Counted from the first letter of the stretch, positions 7,645 through 18,196 are shown. The stretch: DNA of 64,000 nucleotides from Salinimonas iocasae (GCF_006228385.1 NZ_CP039852.1:2310001-2374000); one strand, 5' to 3'. Notes: generated by a model not told the origin, from the sequence alone. Numbers and translations: made by a program.

Positions 7645-10600
7645 ATGACAGTAAAAAACGCCACTCTGCCACTTCCGAAAACAAAGACCGAAGGCCGCAC
7701 GCAGGACCACCAGCACTGGGGGCATCTGCAGGGTAGTAGTCACGCCCTGGCCGTTGCCACTGCATTTGAAAATAGCCAGGGACCCGTAGTACTGCTCACC
7801 GCTGATACGCCTTCGGCATTGAAGCTGCAACGCGAAATCGCATTTTTTCTGCCTTCTGGCGAGAAGCACATCACGCTGTTCCCCGACTGGGAAACATTGC
7901 CTTACGACATGTTTTCGCCGCATCAGGATATTATCTCGCAGCGGTTAGAAACGCTTTACCACTTTTCCTCCCAGCGTCAGGGTCTATTTATCGTTCCGGT
8001 CAATACCCTAATGCAACGCCTGGCACCGGTAAATTATCTGAATAAATATTTGCTGATGCTGAACAAGGGGCAAACGCTGGACAGAGAACAGTTCCGGCGT
8101 AATTTAGAGCAGGCGGGTTATCTGCATGTCAGTCAGGTGATGAGCCACAGTGAATTTTGTGTACGTGGCTCAATTATCGACTTATTTCCGATGGGTAGTG
8201 AACGCCCTTTCCGTCTTGACTTATTTGACGATGAAATAGAAAGCATTCGCTTTTTTGACCCGGAGACACAGCGTTCGGCAGAAGAGGTAGACGAGATACG
8301 CCTGTTACCAGCGCGAGAGTTTCCTACCGACAAAGACGCAATTTCGCTGTTCAGACAACAGTTTCTGGACAGATTTGATGCCAGTCAGGCGCAGGAATCG
8401 GTTTTCGCACAGGTCAGTAAAGGCACTATGCCTGCTGGTATAGAATATTATTTACCACTGTTTTTCGACACTACCGCAACCTTGTTTGATTACCTGCACC
8501 CACACACCACATTGATGTTACATGGTGATTTACAGCAGGCCAGTGACTTTTTCTGGAACGATGTTAACGAGCGTTATGAGCAGCACCGGTACAATGTTAC
8601 CCGCCCTTTGCTCAAACCAGACGAATTGTTCTTGCCCATCAACTCGCTGTTTGAGCACATCAAACAATGGCCGCGTATTTCATTGAAATCTTACGCGCTG
8701 GAAGAGAAAGCCGGTCAGCATAATGCGCCCAGTCAGAAGCTGACAGACATTGCCCTAAACCCACAAAAGAAACAGCAGGCCGAAGCACTGCTTTCTACGC
8801 TAAACAGCGCCGCCGGTAATAATGGCAGAACCCTGTTTATTGCCGAATCGGCAGGGCGACAGGAAAACCTGCTGGAAATACTTCGCAAAAGCGATATCCG
8901 GCCGACGCATTTTGATTCCTATCAGGCCTTTTGTGACAGTGACGCCCCGATGGGTATTGCTATTGGACTGGTAGAAAATAGTTTTACCTGGCAGGAAAAG
9001 CACTGTCAGTTATTCATTATCACTGAAACAGAGTTGCTGGGCTATAAAATCAGCCAGCGTCGACTAAGGGAAAAAAGAGCAACCACCGACGAAAGCGCGG
9101 TAATAAGAAACCTCGCTGAATTGTCGGTGGGACAGCCGGTCGTCCACCTCGACCATGGTGTGGGACGCTATATCGGCTTACAGACGCTGGATGCCGGCGG
9201 CGTGACCACCGAATACGTGTGTATTGAGTATGCTAAGCAATCAAAGCTATATGTGCCGGTATCCTCACTTCATTATATATCGCGCTATACCGGTGGCGAT
9301 GTTGACCATGCCCCGCTGCATGCACTTGGCTCGGATGCCTGGAGCAAAGCCAAGCAGAAAGCTGCTGAGCGTGTTCGCGATGTAGCGGCTGAACTTCTCG
9401 ATGTCTATGCGAAACGCGCGGCTAATCCCGGCTTTTCCTATAACATCGAATGGGAAGAATATCAGACCTTTGCCGACAGTTTCCCCTTTGAAGAAACTGC
9501 TGATCAGCAGCAGGCTATCAATGCGGTCATTCAGGATATGGGTAGCCCGCAGGCAATGGATCGTCTGGTGTGCGGTGATGTCGGCTTCGGTAAGACAGAG
9601 GTGGCAATGCGTGCTGCATTTTTGGCCGCCAACCAGGGCAAGCAGGTCGCCATACTGGTTCCCACCACACTGCTTGCTCAACAGCACTATGAGAACTTCA
9701 AAGATCGCTTCGCACAGTGGCCTTTCAACATTCAGGTCATGAGCCGTTTTGTCAGTGGCAAGACACAGAAATCAGTGGTTGAAGGGATCAGCAACGGCCA
9801 GGTAGATATCGTCGTTGGCACGCATAAGCTGTTAAGTAACGACATAAAATTCAGTGATTTGGGATTGGTAATTATTGATGAGGAACACCGCTTTGGTGTG
9901 CGCCAGAAGGAAAAATTCAAATCACTGCGTGCCGACGTTGATATTCTGACGTTAACCGCAACTCCGATACCCCGAACACTGAATATGTCACTTTCGGGCA
10001 TGCGCGACTTATCTATTATTGCAACCGCACCTGCCAAGCGGTTGTCTATTAAAACCTTTGTGCAGCAGCGGAACAAGCCGGTCATTCGCGAAGCTATCAT
10101 GCGTGAAATTTTACGGGGTGGTCAGGTATATTTCCTGCACAATGAAGTAGATACTATCGAAAAAACGGCGCAGGAAATTGCCGAAATTGTCCCTGAAGCC
10201 CGCATCGCCATCGGTCATGGCCAGATGCGCGAGCGCGAGCTTGAGTCTATTATGAGCGACTTTTACCACCAGCGTTACAATGTGCTGGTGTGCACGACGA
10301 TCATTGAGACTGGTATCGACGTGCCAACAGCTAACACTATTATTATGGACAGAGCGGATAATCTTGGCCTTGCGCAACTGCACCAGTTGCGGGGACGTGT
10401 AGGACGATCCCACCATCAGGCGTACGCTTATTTACTGACCCCTCACCCCAAACGTATGACACGCGATGCTGCCAAGCGATTAGAAGCCATTTCTAATCTC
10501 GAAGATTTGGGGGCGGGCTTTGCGCTGGCAACCCACGATTTGGAAATACGTGGGGCCGGTGAACTGCTCGGCGATGATCAGTCTGGGCAAATGGCCACTG

Positions 10601-11136
10601 TGGGTTTCTCATTATATATGGACATGCTCGACCAGGCCGTCACTGCATTGAAGGAAGGCCGTGAGCCCTCCCTTGATGATAGTCTGGCGGGTCAGACAGA
10701 TGTGGAACTTCGGATACCGGCTCTTCTGCCTGAAGATTATATTGCTGATGTTAATACGCGGCTTTCTTTATACAAACAACTGGCTAGCTGTAATACAAAA
10801 GATGACATTGACGAATTCCAGGTTGCGCTTATCGACCGCTTCGGATTGTTACCTGATGCAGCCAAAAATCTGGTTAAAGTAGCAGAACTGAAACTTATCG
10901 CACGCTCGCTGGGCATTTTAAAAATAGATTTGTCTGCTGCCGGCGGTACGATAGACTTCAGAGAAGATACCAGCGTAGACCCTGGTTACATTATAAAGCT
11001 GGTACAAACTAAGCCAGACACATTCAAATTTGAAGGCAGTCAGAAGCTGAAGATTGTAAGCCAAACTGATTCAGCTAAAGATCGTATCGCCCTTATCGAA
11101 GGAGTGCTTAATGACTTTTCCCGGGAGACGCGCTAA
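7645..11136 (+). CDS. mfd: Transcription-repair coupling factor Mfd
   Basis: Cytosolic DNA translocase that removes RNA polymerase stalled at lesions and recruits UvrA. At 1163 residues it is full length. The N-terminal UvrB-homology region covers about 1-350. The CarD-like RNA-polymerase-interaction domain (VVHLDHGVGRYIGL) starts near residue 498. The Walker A motif GDVGFGKTE is near 645 and the DEEH box near 745. Helicase motif VI (QLRGRVGRS) and the C-terminal TRCF domain follow. AGGTGAT precedes the start. The next gene begins immediately after its stop codon. Confidence 0.97.
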   Translation: MTVKNATLPLPKTKTEGRTQDHQHWGHLQGSSHALAVATAFENSQGPVVLLTADTPSALKLQREIAFFLPSGEKHITLFPDWETLPYDMFSPHQDIISQRLETLYHFSSQRQGLFIVPVNTLMQRLAPVNYLNKYLLMLNKGQTLDREQFRRNLEQAGYLHVSQVMSHSEFCVRGSIIDLFPMGSERPFRLDLFDDEIESIRFFDPETQRSAEEVDEIRLLPAREFPTDKDAISLFRQQFLDRFDASQAQESVFAQVSKGTMPAGIEYYLPLFFDTTATLFDYLHPHTTLMLHGDLQQASDFFWNDVNERYEQHRYNVTRPLLKPDELFLPINSLFEHIKQWPRISLKSYALEEKAGQHNAPSQKLTDIALNPQKKQQAEALLSTLNSAAGNNGRTLFIAESAGRQENLLEILRKSDIRPTHFDSYQAFCDSDAPMGIAIGLVENSFTWQEKHCQLFIITETELLGYKISQRRLREKRATTDESAVIRNLAELSVGQPVVHLDHGVGRYIGLQTLDAGGVTTEYVCIEYAKQSKLYVPVSSLHYISRYTGGDVDHAPLHALGSDAWSKAKQKAAERVRDVAAELLDVYAKRAANPGFSYNIEWEEYQTFADSFPFEETADQQQAINAVIQDMGSPQAMDRLVCGDVGFGKTEVAMRAAFLAANQGKQVAILVPTTLLAQQHYENFKDRFAQWPFNIQVMSRFVSGKTQKSVVEGISNGQVDIVVGTHKLLSNDIKFSDLGLVIIDEEHRFGVRQKEKFKSLRADVDILTLTATPIPRTLNMSLSGMRDLSIIATAPAKRLSIKTFVQQRNKPVIREAIMREILRGGQVYFLHNEVDTIEKTAQEIAEIVPEARIAIGHGQMRERELESIMSDFYHQRYNVLVCTTIIETGIDVPTANTIIMDRADNLGLAQLHQLRGRVGRSHHQAYAYLLTPHPKRMTRDAAKRLEAISNLEDLGAGFALATHDLEIRGAGELLGDDQSGQMATVGFSLYMDMLDQAVTALKEGREPSLDDSLAGQTDVELRIPALLPEDYIADVNTRLSLYKQLASCNTKDDIDEFQVALIDRFGLLPDAAKNLVKVAELKLIARSLGILKIDLSAAGGTIDFREDTSVDPGYIIKLVQTKPDTFKFEGSQKLKIVSQTDSAKDRIALIEGVLNDFSRETR

Positions 11137-12447
11137 ATGAGACGTGCGCTGTATTCATTCATTGCCCTGTCGCTGAGCATACTGCCAGTGGCCGCACATG
11201 CTCAGCAGGATTGGTGGTTTGATGTAGAGGTTATTATCTTTGACCGTGGTCAGGCACTTACATCACTTAAGGAACAATTTGAATACGCACCTGATTTGGG
11301 CAAGCCCCAGGCTCGCTGGGATTTGCTCAGTGCCTTATTTCAGCCCGATATCAGCCGCCTGAAGCAAACATTACCACTTTGTGGGAAACCCGCCTCTCCG
11401 TTATGGGTAGAGGCGCAGTCTCTGCCTATGATAACTGGCTATCGGCCGGTCTACGATCTGGATGAAATGCTCGCCGATAGTCAAGTAACGACAAGTGAGG
11501 ACTCAGCAGCAGGTAATAACCTGAATAGCGGCACAGCACTTTCAGGCACCACACCAGGTGCCAGCACAGTTACACTCTCTGAGGCTGCCCGCCTCTGGCT
11601 GGAATTTCATGGTCCGGCCCCTCAAACTATACAGATACCTGAAGTCAGGTTTTGCGAACCGGATAGGGCCTGGATGAGCTGGCAGGACAATCAGTGGACA
11701 ATCTATCAGCCTGATAACCGTCTCCCCTACCCCGATGAAATGCCAGTGGTACCTGAAGGTCGCGACGATTTTGACGGCACGCCCCATGTATTGCCCGGTG
11801 ATGCTCGTGAATTAACAAAATTATCTCAACAGATTCGTCAGACGCGCGGGCTGACCCGTTTGCTGCATACCACCTGGCGTCAGCCTGTTACGTTCGGTCA
11901 GGAAAAAGCCGCGTCGGTGCGATTATTTGCCGGGCGCGATTACAGTGATGCGTTTACCGAACAGGGATTGGAAAAAACAGAACTGAAGATACTGGCGCCT
12001 GCTGACGACGCCAAAGAAAGTAATACAGCAGAGCAGGAGGATTTTTTCTCTGCTTTGCGTAAACGGCTGCAAAATGCTCAACCGGTAAGCTTTAACCAAA
12101 TGATGGCAGCAGCCCAGTCAGGTGAAGAGGAAAGCAATAATGCGCCGCCCGATGCCACATTATCAGGTGCAGGCGGTCCAATCTGGCAGGTTGACGGGTA
12201 TTTAAAAGTGTATCTGAAAAATATTAACCGGGTTCCCTATCTGCACATTGATTCCAAATTGTTCTATCGCCAGCCAATACCTGTTGATGCAAACGCAAGT
12301 GCAGATACCCAGCCTGAATATGAGCTGGTAGCGGTGCCCTTCCATCAGATGCGCCGGGTAATCAGTAAGCAACTGCATTACTTCGACCATCCGTTGTTTG
12401 GCATGGTAGTTAAAATCAGAAGATTCAAAACGCCGGAGGGCTTTTAG
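11137..12447 (+). CDS. csiV: Peptidoglycan-binding protein CsiV
   Basis: Periplasmic protein with a signal peptide (1-22, ending AHA) followed by the family hallmark QDWWFDVEVIIFDR. In Vibrio cholerae CsiV binds peptidoglycan and acts with LpoA to stimulate PBP1A. The C-terminal third (QVDGYLKVYL, then YLHIDSKLFYRQP and RRVISKQLHYFDHPLFG) is the conserved block. The middle is an acidic, low-complexity spacer. It starts on the base after the mfd stop codon, so translation is probably coupled to mfd. Confidence 0.88.
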   Translation: MRRALYSFIALSLSILPVAAHAQQDWWFDVEVIIFDRGQALTSLKEQFEYAPDLGKPQARWDLLSALFQPDISRLKQTLPLCGKPASPLWVEAQSLPMITGYRPVYDLDEMLADSQVTTSEDSAAGNNLNSGTALSGTTPGASTVTLSEAARLWLEFHGPAPQTIQIPEVRFCEPDRAWMSWQDNQWTIYQPDNRLPYPDEMPVVPEGRDDFDGTPHVLPGDARELTKLSQQIRQTRGLTRLLHTTWRQPVTFGQEKAASVRLFAGRDYSDAFTEQGLEKTELKILAPADDAKESNTAEQEDFFSALRKRLQNAQPVSFNQMMAAAQSGEEESNNAPPDATLSGAGGPIWQVDGYLKVYLKNINRVPYLHIDSKLFYRQPIPVDANASADTQPEYELVAVPFHQMRRVISKQLHYFDHPLFGMVVKIRRFKTPEGF

Positions 12448-12972
12448 ATGAAAATTTATACCCGTGGCGGTGACAAGGGGCAGACCCGTATTTATGCCGA
12501 CAAGCCAGTCAGGGTCAGCAAGGATGATGACATCCTGAGCTGTTACGGCGATATTGATGAACTGAACAGCCATATTGGTGTGCTGATCAGTTTATCGGAT
12601 ATCCATCAGGATTATCTGCAGCATATTCAGCAGCATTTGTTTCAGCTGGGGTATGTTATCTCCGCAACCTCTTCCTTACACGATAATGATGTGACCGCGC
12701 TCGAGCAGCAAATAGACGCTCTGAGTAATACGCTTCCCGAACAAACCCACTTCATTTTGCCTGGTGGTAACCATGCAGCAGCACAGGCGCATGTTTGCAG
12801 AACAGTCTGCCGCCGCGCGGAAAGAACCCTGGTACGGGTGGCCAGAGACCATGATGTCAGCGCAGCGGCGCTGGCGTATATCAATCGGCTGTCAGACTAC
12901 TTCTTTGTACTGGCGCGTAGTCTGAATCATCAGGCAAACATTGCAGATGTCGGTGTGCCAACCAAAGCTTAA
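12448..12972 (+). CDS. PduO-type ATP:cob(I)alamin adenosyltransferase
   Basis: Transfers adenosyl from ATP to cob(I)alamin to make adenosylcobalamin. The 174-residue protein carries the N-terminal KIYTRGGDKGQT motif (2-13), the YGDIDELNSHIG segment and the helix VCRTVCRRAERTLVR that lines the ATP site. It starts directly after the csiV stop codon, so mfd, csiV and this gene form a run without gaps. No cobalamin synthesis or B12-dependent enzyme genes are in the window. Confidence 0.9.
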   Translation: MKIYTRGGDKGQTRIYADKPVRVSKDDDILSCYGDIDELNSHIGVLISLSDIHQDYLQHIQQHLFQLGYVISATSSLHDNDVTALEQQIDALSNTLPEQTHFILPGGNHAAAQAHVCRTVCRRAERTLVRVARDHDVSAAALAYINRLSDYFFVLARSLNHQANIADVGVPTKA

Positions 12973-13009
12973 CGCGCCACGCCTTTTAGCACAGCAATTT
13001 AGCTACGCC

Positions 13010-14383
13010 TTACCATAGTCGTGTCACGGCAATACCTGCCGTGATGACAAATGCCATTACCACGTTTAATACTGCCCCTTCGCGAGCCATTTGCTTAACG
13101 GTGAGCTCACCACTGCTGTAAACAATGGTATTGGTAGGCGTAGCCACAGGCATCATAAATGCACAACTGGCGCTGATAGCGGCTGGCATCATCAGTATCA
13201 GAGGGTCAACATCGATAGCGATCGCAGCCCCGGCCAGAATAGGCATAAGCAGTGTGGCTGTGGCGGTATTTGAAGTAACCTCGGTGACAAAACTGACCAC
13301 CAGACACAGTACCAGCAATACGCCAAGAATCGGATAAATACCTACACCGCTGAACGCCTCGCCCAGCAGCCGGCTCAGACCAGATTCGGTAAACGCACCG
13401 GCAAGACAGATACCGCCCGCGTATACCAGCAGCAGTCCCCACGGAATACCGGTCGCCGTATCCCAGTCCAGAATCTGGCCCGGCTTTTCTTTTTCGCCAT
13501 CAGGAATTAAACACATGAGAATGACACCTGCTATGGCAATAGTGCTGTCACCAATGTTGGGCATGCCCAGCCACTGGGTCCAGTAAGGCCGGAAAATCCA
13601 CGCCATCGCAATAGTGCCGAAGGCAATCAGTACCCGGCGTTCAGCAGTCCTCCAGGGTCCCGCCTTAGGTAAATCTATAGCGGGCATCGGACCGACATTT
13701 CGGGTCAGCCATAATGCCATTACCGGGATACCCGCCAGAACGATGGGGATCGCAGTGCTCATCCAGTTTAAAAAACTGATTTGCTCACCGGTGGTTTGGG
13801 TATACACGCTCATAAATATGATATTGGGTGGCGTGCCGATCGGCGTACCAATACCGCCTACACTGGCGGCGTAAGCTACGCCAAGCAGTAGTGCAGTAGC
13901 AAGACGGGGCGACTGCATTGAGTTGATAATTGCCATAGCTATAGGTAGCAGCATCAACGCGGTGGCTGTGTTTGAGATCCACATACTAAGCAGCGCCGAT
14001 GTGAGCATAAAGGCAATAACCAGACGTCGTGCACTACCTGCGCCGGTAAGCTGAATCATATAAACCGCCAGACGCCGGTGAACGCCCGACTTTTCCAGCG
14101 ACTTGGACAGCATAAATGCCCCCATCAACAACAGGATCACATGACTGCCCAGCGCACTGGCGGCCTGGTTATAGGTCATTACACCGGCCATGGGAAAGGC
14201 AACAAACGGTATAAGCGCTGTAAGCCCTATAGGTAGCGCCTCAGTGATCCACAGCATCGCCACCAACACTGTCAGTCCACCGGTAACAGCCTGTTCATCG
14301 GTTAGTCCTGTTGCTGCCAGGTACATCCACACGGCTGCACTGCCAAGTGCACTCAGCCCAATCCATTTATAATTTTTGGTCAT
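13010..14383 (-). CDS. SLC13/DASS family anion:sodium symporter
   Basis: Inner-membrane transporter of 457 residues with about 11-12 hydrophobic segments. Typical family features are LWITEALPIGLTALIPF near the N-terminus, the paired SNT motifs (WISNTATALMLLP near 135 and VTSNTATATLLMP near 375) and the PVATPTNTIV block near the end. The two SNT motifs form the Na+/dicarboxylate site in this family. The substrate is probably a dicarboxylate, but sulfate or phosphate cannot be excluded. Its first 17 bases overlap the end of nagZ, so the two are likely co-transcribed. Confidence 0.88.
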   Translation of the reverse strand: MTKNYKWIGLSALGSAAVWMYLAATGLTDEQAVTGGLTVLVAMLWITEALPIGLTALIPFVAFPMAGVMTYNQAASALGSHVILLLMGAFMLSKSLEKSGVHRRLAVYMIQLTGAGSARRLVIAFMLTSALLSMWISNTATALMLLPIAMAIINSMQSPRLATALLLGVAYAASVGGIGTPIGTPPNIIFMSVYTQTTGEQISFLNWMSTAIPIVLAGIPVMALWLTRNVGPMPAIDLPKAGPWRTAERRVLIAFGTIAMAWIFRPYWTQWLGMPNIGDSTIAIAGVILMCLIPDGEKEKPGQILDWDTATGIPWGLLLVYAGGICLAGAFTESGLSRLLGEAFSGVGIYPILGVLLVLCLVVSFVTEVTSNTATATLLMPILAGAAIAIDVDPLILMMPAAISASCAFMMPVATPTNTIVYSSGELTVKQMAREGAVLNVVMAFVITAGIAVTRLW

Positions 14384-15362
14384 AGCGTGCTAATAATTTT
14401 TTGGCGTGTTGATAATGATTATTTGCATCCGCGGCCGGGCGGCGGGCAAGCATTGCTTCCAGACGCGAGTTCGGCGCATCAAAGCCGGTTAAATTGTCCA
14501 GGATATGAATCGCACCGGCCGCATTATTGCACGCCAATACCATATCGCACCCGGCAGTTAACGCTGCTTCTGCACGCTCTGTATAATTCCCGGCGACACT
14601 GGCACCATGCATGGATAAATCGTCAGAGAATATCACCCCGTCAAACTGCAACGACTGGCGCAGCATGGTTTGCAACCAGAAAGACGAAAAGCCGGCGGGT
14701 TTATCGTCTGCCTGTGAATAGATAACATGAGCCGGCATCATCGCATCAATATCGGCGATAAGCGCGCGAAAAGGCTGCATATCCACAGCGTTTATTTCAT
14801 CAGGATCACGCTCATCCACCGGCAGCGCCACATGAGAGTCAGGCGCAACGCTGCCGTGTCCCGGAAAATGTTTGGCGGTAGCAGGCATGCCCTGTTGCTG
14901 CATAGCCTGAATCAGGGGGCGGGCTAATCTGATAACCTCCTCCGGCGCGTCGGAAAAGCCTCGATCTCCTATCACTTCAGACTGACGGTTTACATCCAGT
15001 ACCGGCCCGAAACTGAGATCAATACCAACCTGTTTAAGCTCCCAGGCAAGCACATGTCCGCAGGCTGATGCCAGCGCTTCCTGGTCGGCATCGCTACTGG
15101 CCACCTGTGCAATTTTGCCCATAGCGGGAATAGCGGTAAATTGCTCTCGAAAGCGCTGAACCCGGCCACCTTCATGATCGACACCAATAATCAGACGCCG
15201 GCCGGCCGCTCGTTGAATCTCTTGCGTCAGGGCCTGAACCTGAAGTTTATCGTGGTAGTTGCGACTAAATAAAATAACGCCCCCGACCAGGGGGTGCTGC
15301 AAAATCTCCCATTCTTCTGCGCTTAACTCATAGGTTGCACAGTCGAGCATTAACGGCCCCAT
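14367..15362 (-). CDS. nagZ: Beta-N-acetylhexosaminidase NagZ
   Basis: Cytoplasmic GH3 enzyme that removes GlcNAc from GlcNAc-anhydroMurNAc peptides during peptidoglycan recycling. At 331 residues it is the usual single-domain size. It shows IIGVDHEGGRVQRF, the catalytic-loop motif KHFPGHGSVAPDSH with the Asp-His dyad, and the nucleophile region VIFSDDLSMHGA. The ATG at 15362 follows an AGGAG element on the minus strand. It overlaps the SLC13 gene downstream. Confidence 0.95.
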   Translation of the reverse strand: MGPLMLDCATYELSAEEWEILQHPLVGGVILFSRNYHDKLQVQALTQEIQRAAGRRLIIGVDHEGGRVQRFREQFTAIPAMGKIAQVASSDADQEALASACGHVLAWELKQVGIDLSFGPVLDVNRQSEVIGDRGFSDAPEEVIRLARPLIQAMQQQGMPATAKHFPGHGSVAPDSHVALPVDERDPDEINAVDMQPFRALIADIDAMMPAHVIYSQADDKPAGFSSFWLQTMLRQSLQFDGVIFSDDLSMHGASVAGNYTERAEAALTAGCDMVLACNNAAGAIHILDNLTGFDAPNSRLEAMLARRPAADANNHYQHAKKLLARYDQKL

Positions 15363-15437
15363 CTAGACTCCTGCTGGTTTATTCTTCAATTAGCGCGTGA
15401 TACCCGATAGGATAGAGAAAAACAAGGAGTAACTCAC

Positions 15438-17729
15438 GTGCTAAATTGGATGAAATGGTTATTTATCAGCCTGTTGATTTTATTGCTGCTGGCCGCCGGT
15501 GCGGCTTTTTTTACCTTCAACCAGAGTCTGCCAGCGCTGGAGGGTGAGATACGTGCCCCCGGTCTTCAGACAGAGGCTGAATTAGCCAGAGACGCACTTG
15601 GCCAGGCAATCATCCAGGCAGGTTCCAGACAGGATGCGGCATATGCACTGGGTGTTGCGCATGGTCAGGATCGTTTTTTTCAGATGGATTTACAACGCCG
15701 GGCTGCCGCGGGTGAGTTATCCCAATGGGTTGGAGAACGCGCCCTTGAAATTGATAAGCAAGCACGGTTTCATCAGTTTCGCCAGCGCGCGCGAGATATT
15801 CTGGCAGCGCTGCCCGCTACGCAGCGTCAGTTGCTCCAGCGTTATTCCCAGGGGGTTAATTTTGCCCTGGAGAATATGGGTTCAAGACCTTTTGAATACT
15901 GGCTGACATTTTCAACACCGAAACCATGGACGCCCGAAGACAGCTTGTTAGTGGTATACAGCATGTATATGGATTTACAACTTGGGCAGGTAAATCTTGA
16001 TTTAGCCAGAACCGGGCTTACTCGCTATTTTGGCCAGCCAATGCTCGATTTTTTAAACGCCCCTTCCCAATATCAGGCGGCATTGGATGGCAGCACGCTT
16101 CCCCGTTATAAGGGCGATATTCCCAGCCCGGATTCCTCGTTTACAGCATTGTGGGAAGGTACCGCACCGCCTGATATCGGCAGTAATAACTGGGCTGTCA
16201 GCGGCGCGCTGACGAACTCTCAAAGCGCGATGGTTGCTAATGATATGCATCTGGGCTTGCGTGTGCCGATAATCTGGTACAGGGCGCAATTAAATTACCC
16301 CTCTGCAAGCACAGGCGATCAGATACAGCTAACCGGCGTTACCCTACCTGGCCTGCCAGGCGTCGTAGTGGGCACGAATGGCAAAATAGCCTGGGGCTTT
16401 ACCAACGCAAATCTGGATAATGTTGATTGGATTGCGCTGGATGATAACGACGAAACCTGGCAGGTTATTGAAGATATCGCACTTCCTGAGGATAGTTATT
16501 CCTATAACATTACCATGAGCGAGTTTGGCCCGGTTAAAGAGGTGGATGGTCAGCGCTATGCGCTGAAGTGGGTCGCTCACCAGCCTTACGCTGTCAATTT
16601 GAATATTATCAACCTGGATGAGGCTGATACGGTCAGCAAAGCTGTTAACGTTGCAGGCAATATTCGTATTCCTGTACAAAGTATGGTGATTGCCGATTCA
16701 TCCGGCAATATCGCCTGGACGCCGGCCGGTGCTGTCACCTCACGGAATTCGCCAACACGCTTTGCAATTCCTGTAGCGCAATATGATCAAAACTGGTCAC
16801 AAAATGCGTCGCAGCTTCCCGTTTATCAGTCACCTGAATACCCGCGAATCTGGACCGCCAATGCCAGAGTTATCTCTGCTCAGGAATTACAACGCTTTGG
16901 TGATGGTGGCTATGCGCTGGGTGCCAGAAATCAGCAGATAAAGCAGCGCCTGATGGCTAAGGATGAATTTAACGAACAGGACTTTTACGCGATCCAACTG
17001 GACAATGAAGCGTTGTTTTTAGAACGCTGGCATAACCTGTTAGTAACGACGCTTGAGCAGGCTGACGATGATTATACGCAGGCGCTTGCAGCATTAGAAA
17101 ACTGGCAGGGATGCGCCTGCGCCTCCTCAGCAGGCTACACGCTGGTAAAACATTTCAGAAGCCAGCTGATCAATATACTTTTATCGCCGGTATTCACCAG
17201 ACTTGAAACCAGCGGGTACAAGCCAAACGGACTCCTTCGCCAGGTCGAGCCAGCTATCTGGCGGCTGCTTGAAGAGCAACCTTCTGACTGGCTGCCTGCT
17301 AATGTTCCGAACTGGCAGGCATTAAAACGTCAGGCGTTTGATAAGAGTGTGGAAGACTTGCTCGCAGACGCTGGTCCCGACAGTACGATTAAAGACCTTA
17401 ACTGGGGAAGTGTTAACGCACTTCAGGTTACGCATCCGTTTGCCGGTACTGTACCTGTCTTAGGAAAGCACCTTAATATGCCTGTGGTTAAGGGTTTTGG
17501 CGATACCTTTATGCCCGCCGTTCAGGGCCCGGCATTTGGCGCATCGCAACGCTTTTTTGTCCGCCCGGGTAATCTTGATAAGGCTATTCTCACGCTTCCA
17601 GGTGGCCAGTCCGGCCATCCCCTTTCACCTTTTTATCAGACGGGCTTCGATGATTACGCGACCGGTGAGGATACCCCTCTGCTTCCCGGTGATACAATTT
17701 ACTCACTTACTTTGAAACCGGCGCTCTGA
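15438..17729 (+). CDS. Penicillin acylase family amidohydrolase (Ntn hydrolase)
   Basis: A 763-residue periplasmic or membrane-anchored N-terminal-nucleophile amidase. The family includes penicillin acylases and acyl-homoserine-lactone acylases. A hydrophobic anchor or signal spans 8-30. The alpha-chain region carries the AYALGVAHGQDRFFQMD block. The maturation site is PPDIGSNNWAVSG, where the Ser after Gly would become the nucleophile of the beta chain. The GTG at 15438 is supported by AAGGAG 8 bases upstream. The substrate is unknown and quorum quenching is only one possibility. ybaK overlaps its stop by one base. Confidence 0.85.
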   Translation: MLNWMKWLFISLLILLLLAAGAAFFTFNQSLPALEGEIRAPGLQTEAELARDALGQAIIQAGSRQDAAYALGVAHGQDRFFQMDLQRRAAAGELSQWVGERALEIDKQARFHQFRQRARDILAALPATQRQLLQRYSQGVNFALENMGSRPFEYWLTFSTPKPWTPEDSLLVVYSMYMDLQLGQVNLDLARTGLTRYFGQPMLDFLNAPSQYQAALDGSTLPRYKGDIPSPDSSFTALWEGTAPPDIGSNNWAVSGALTNSQSAMVANDMHLGLRVPIIWYRAQLNYPSASTGDQIQLTGVTLPGLPGVVVGTNGKIAWGFTNANLDNVDWIALDDNDETWQVIEDIALPEDSYSYNITMSEFGPVKEVDGQRYALKWVAHQPYAVNLNIINLDEADTVSKAVNVAGNIRIPVQSMVIADSSGNIAWTPAGAVTSRNSPTRFAIPVAQYDQNWSQNASQLPVYQSPEYPRIWTANARVISAQELQRFGDGGYALGARNQQIKQRLMAKDEFNEQDFYAIQLDNEALFLERWHNLLVTTLEQADDDYTQALAALENWQGCACASSAGYTLVKHFRSQLINILLSPVFTRLETSGYKPNGLLRQVEPAIWRLLEEQPSDWLPANVPNWQALKRQAFDKSVEDLLADAGPDSTIKDLNWGSVNALQVTHPFAGTVPVLGKHLNMPVVKGFGDTFMPAVQGPAFGASQRFFVRPGNLDKAILTLPGGQSGHPLSPFYQTGFDDYATGEDTPLLPGDTIYSLTLKPAL

Positions 17730-18196
17730 TGACACCCGCGATAGAATTGTTACAGCGAAAGAAAATACCGTTTACCGTACACGAGTTCGGCCACGACCCT
17801 TCGTCGAGCTCTTACGGTGAGGAAGCAGCCAGCAAATTGAATGTCCCGCCTCAACAGGTATTTAAGACACTTCTTACCCGACTGTCGGACGACAGACTGG
17901 CGGTTGCACTGGTGCCGGTTTCAGCGATGCTTGATACAAAGAAGTTAGCCTCAGTATGCGATGCCAAAAAAGCGGCGATGGCCGATCGTGACGCTATCAG
18001 CCGGCTTACCGGCTATCTGCCCGGTGCTGTCAGTCCGCTGGCTCAGCGACAGCGTCTGTTTACGGTAATCGACGAGCAGGCTGAGTCGTTAAGCGCACTT
18101 TATGTCAGCGCAGGCAAACGTGGCGTAGATATCAGCCTTTCTCCCACAGATTTGTTGACACTGACAAACGGCGTGTATGCCGCTATCAGCAAATAG
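17729..18196 (+). CDS. ybaK: Cys-tRNA(Pro)/Cys-tRNA deacylase YbaK
   Basis: Cytosolic editing enzyme that hydrolyses Cys-tRNA(Pro) misacylated by prolyl-tRNA synthetase. The 155-residue protein is a complete YbaK/EbsC domain, with the central VFKTLLTRL and ALVPVSAMLDTKKLA blocks and the late YVSAGKRGVDISLSP motif. Its ATG shares one base with the upstream TGA stop, implying translational coupling. Its last 11 bases overlap the convergent rhodanese gene. Confidence 0.92.
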   Translation: MTPAIELLQRKKIPFTVHEFGHDPSSSSYGEEAASKLNVPPQQVFKTLLTRLSDDRLAVALVPVSAMLDTKKLASVCDAKKAAMADRDAISRLTGYLPGAVSPLAQRQRLFTVIDEQAESLSALYVSAGKRGVDISLSPTDLLTLTNGVYAAISK

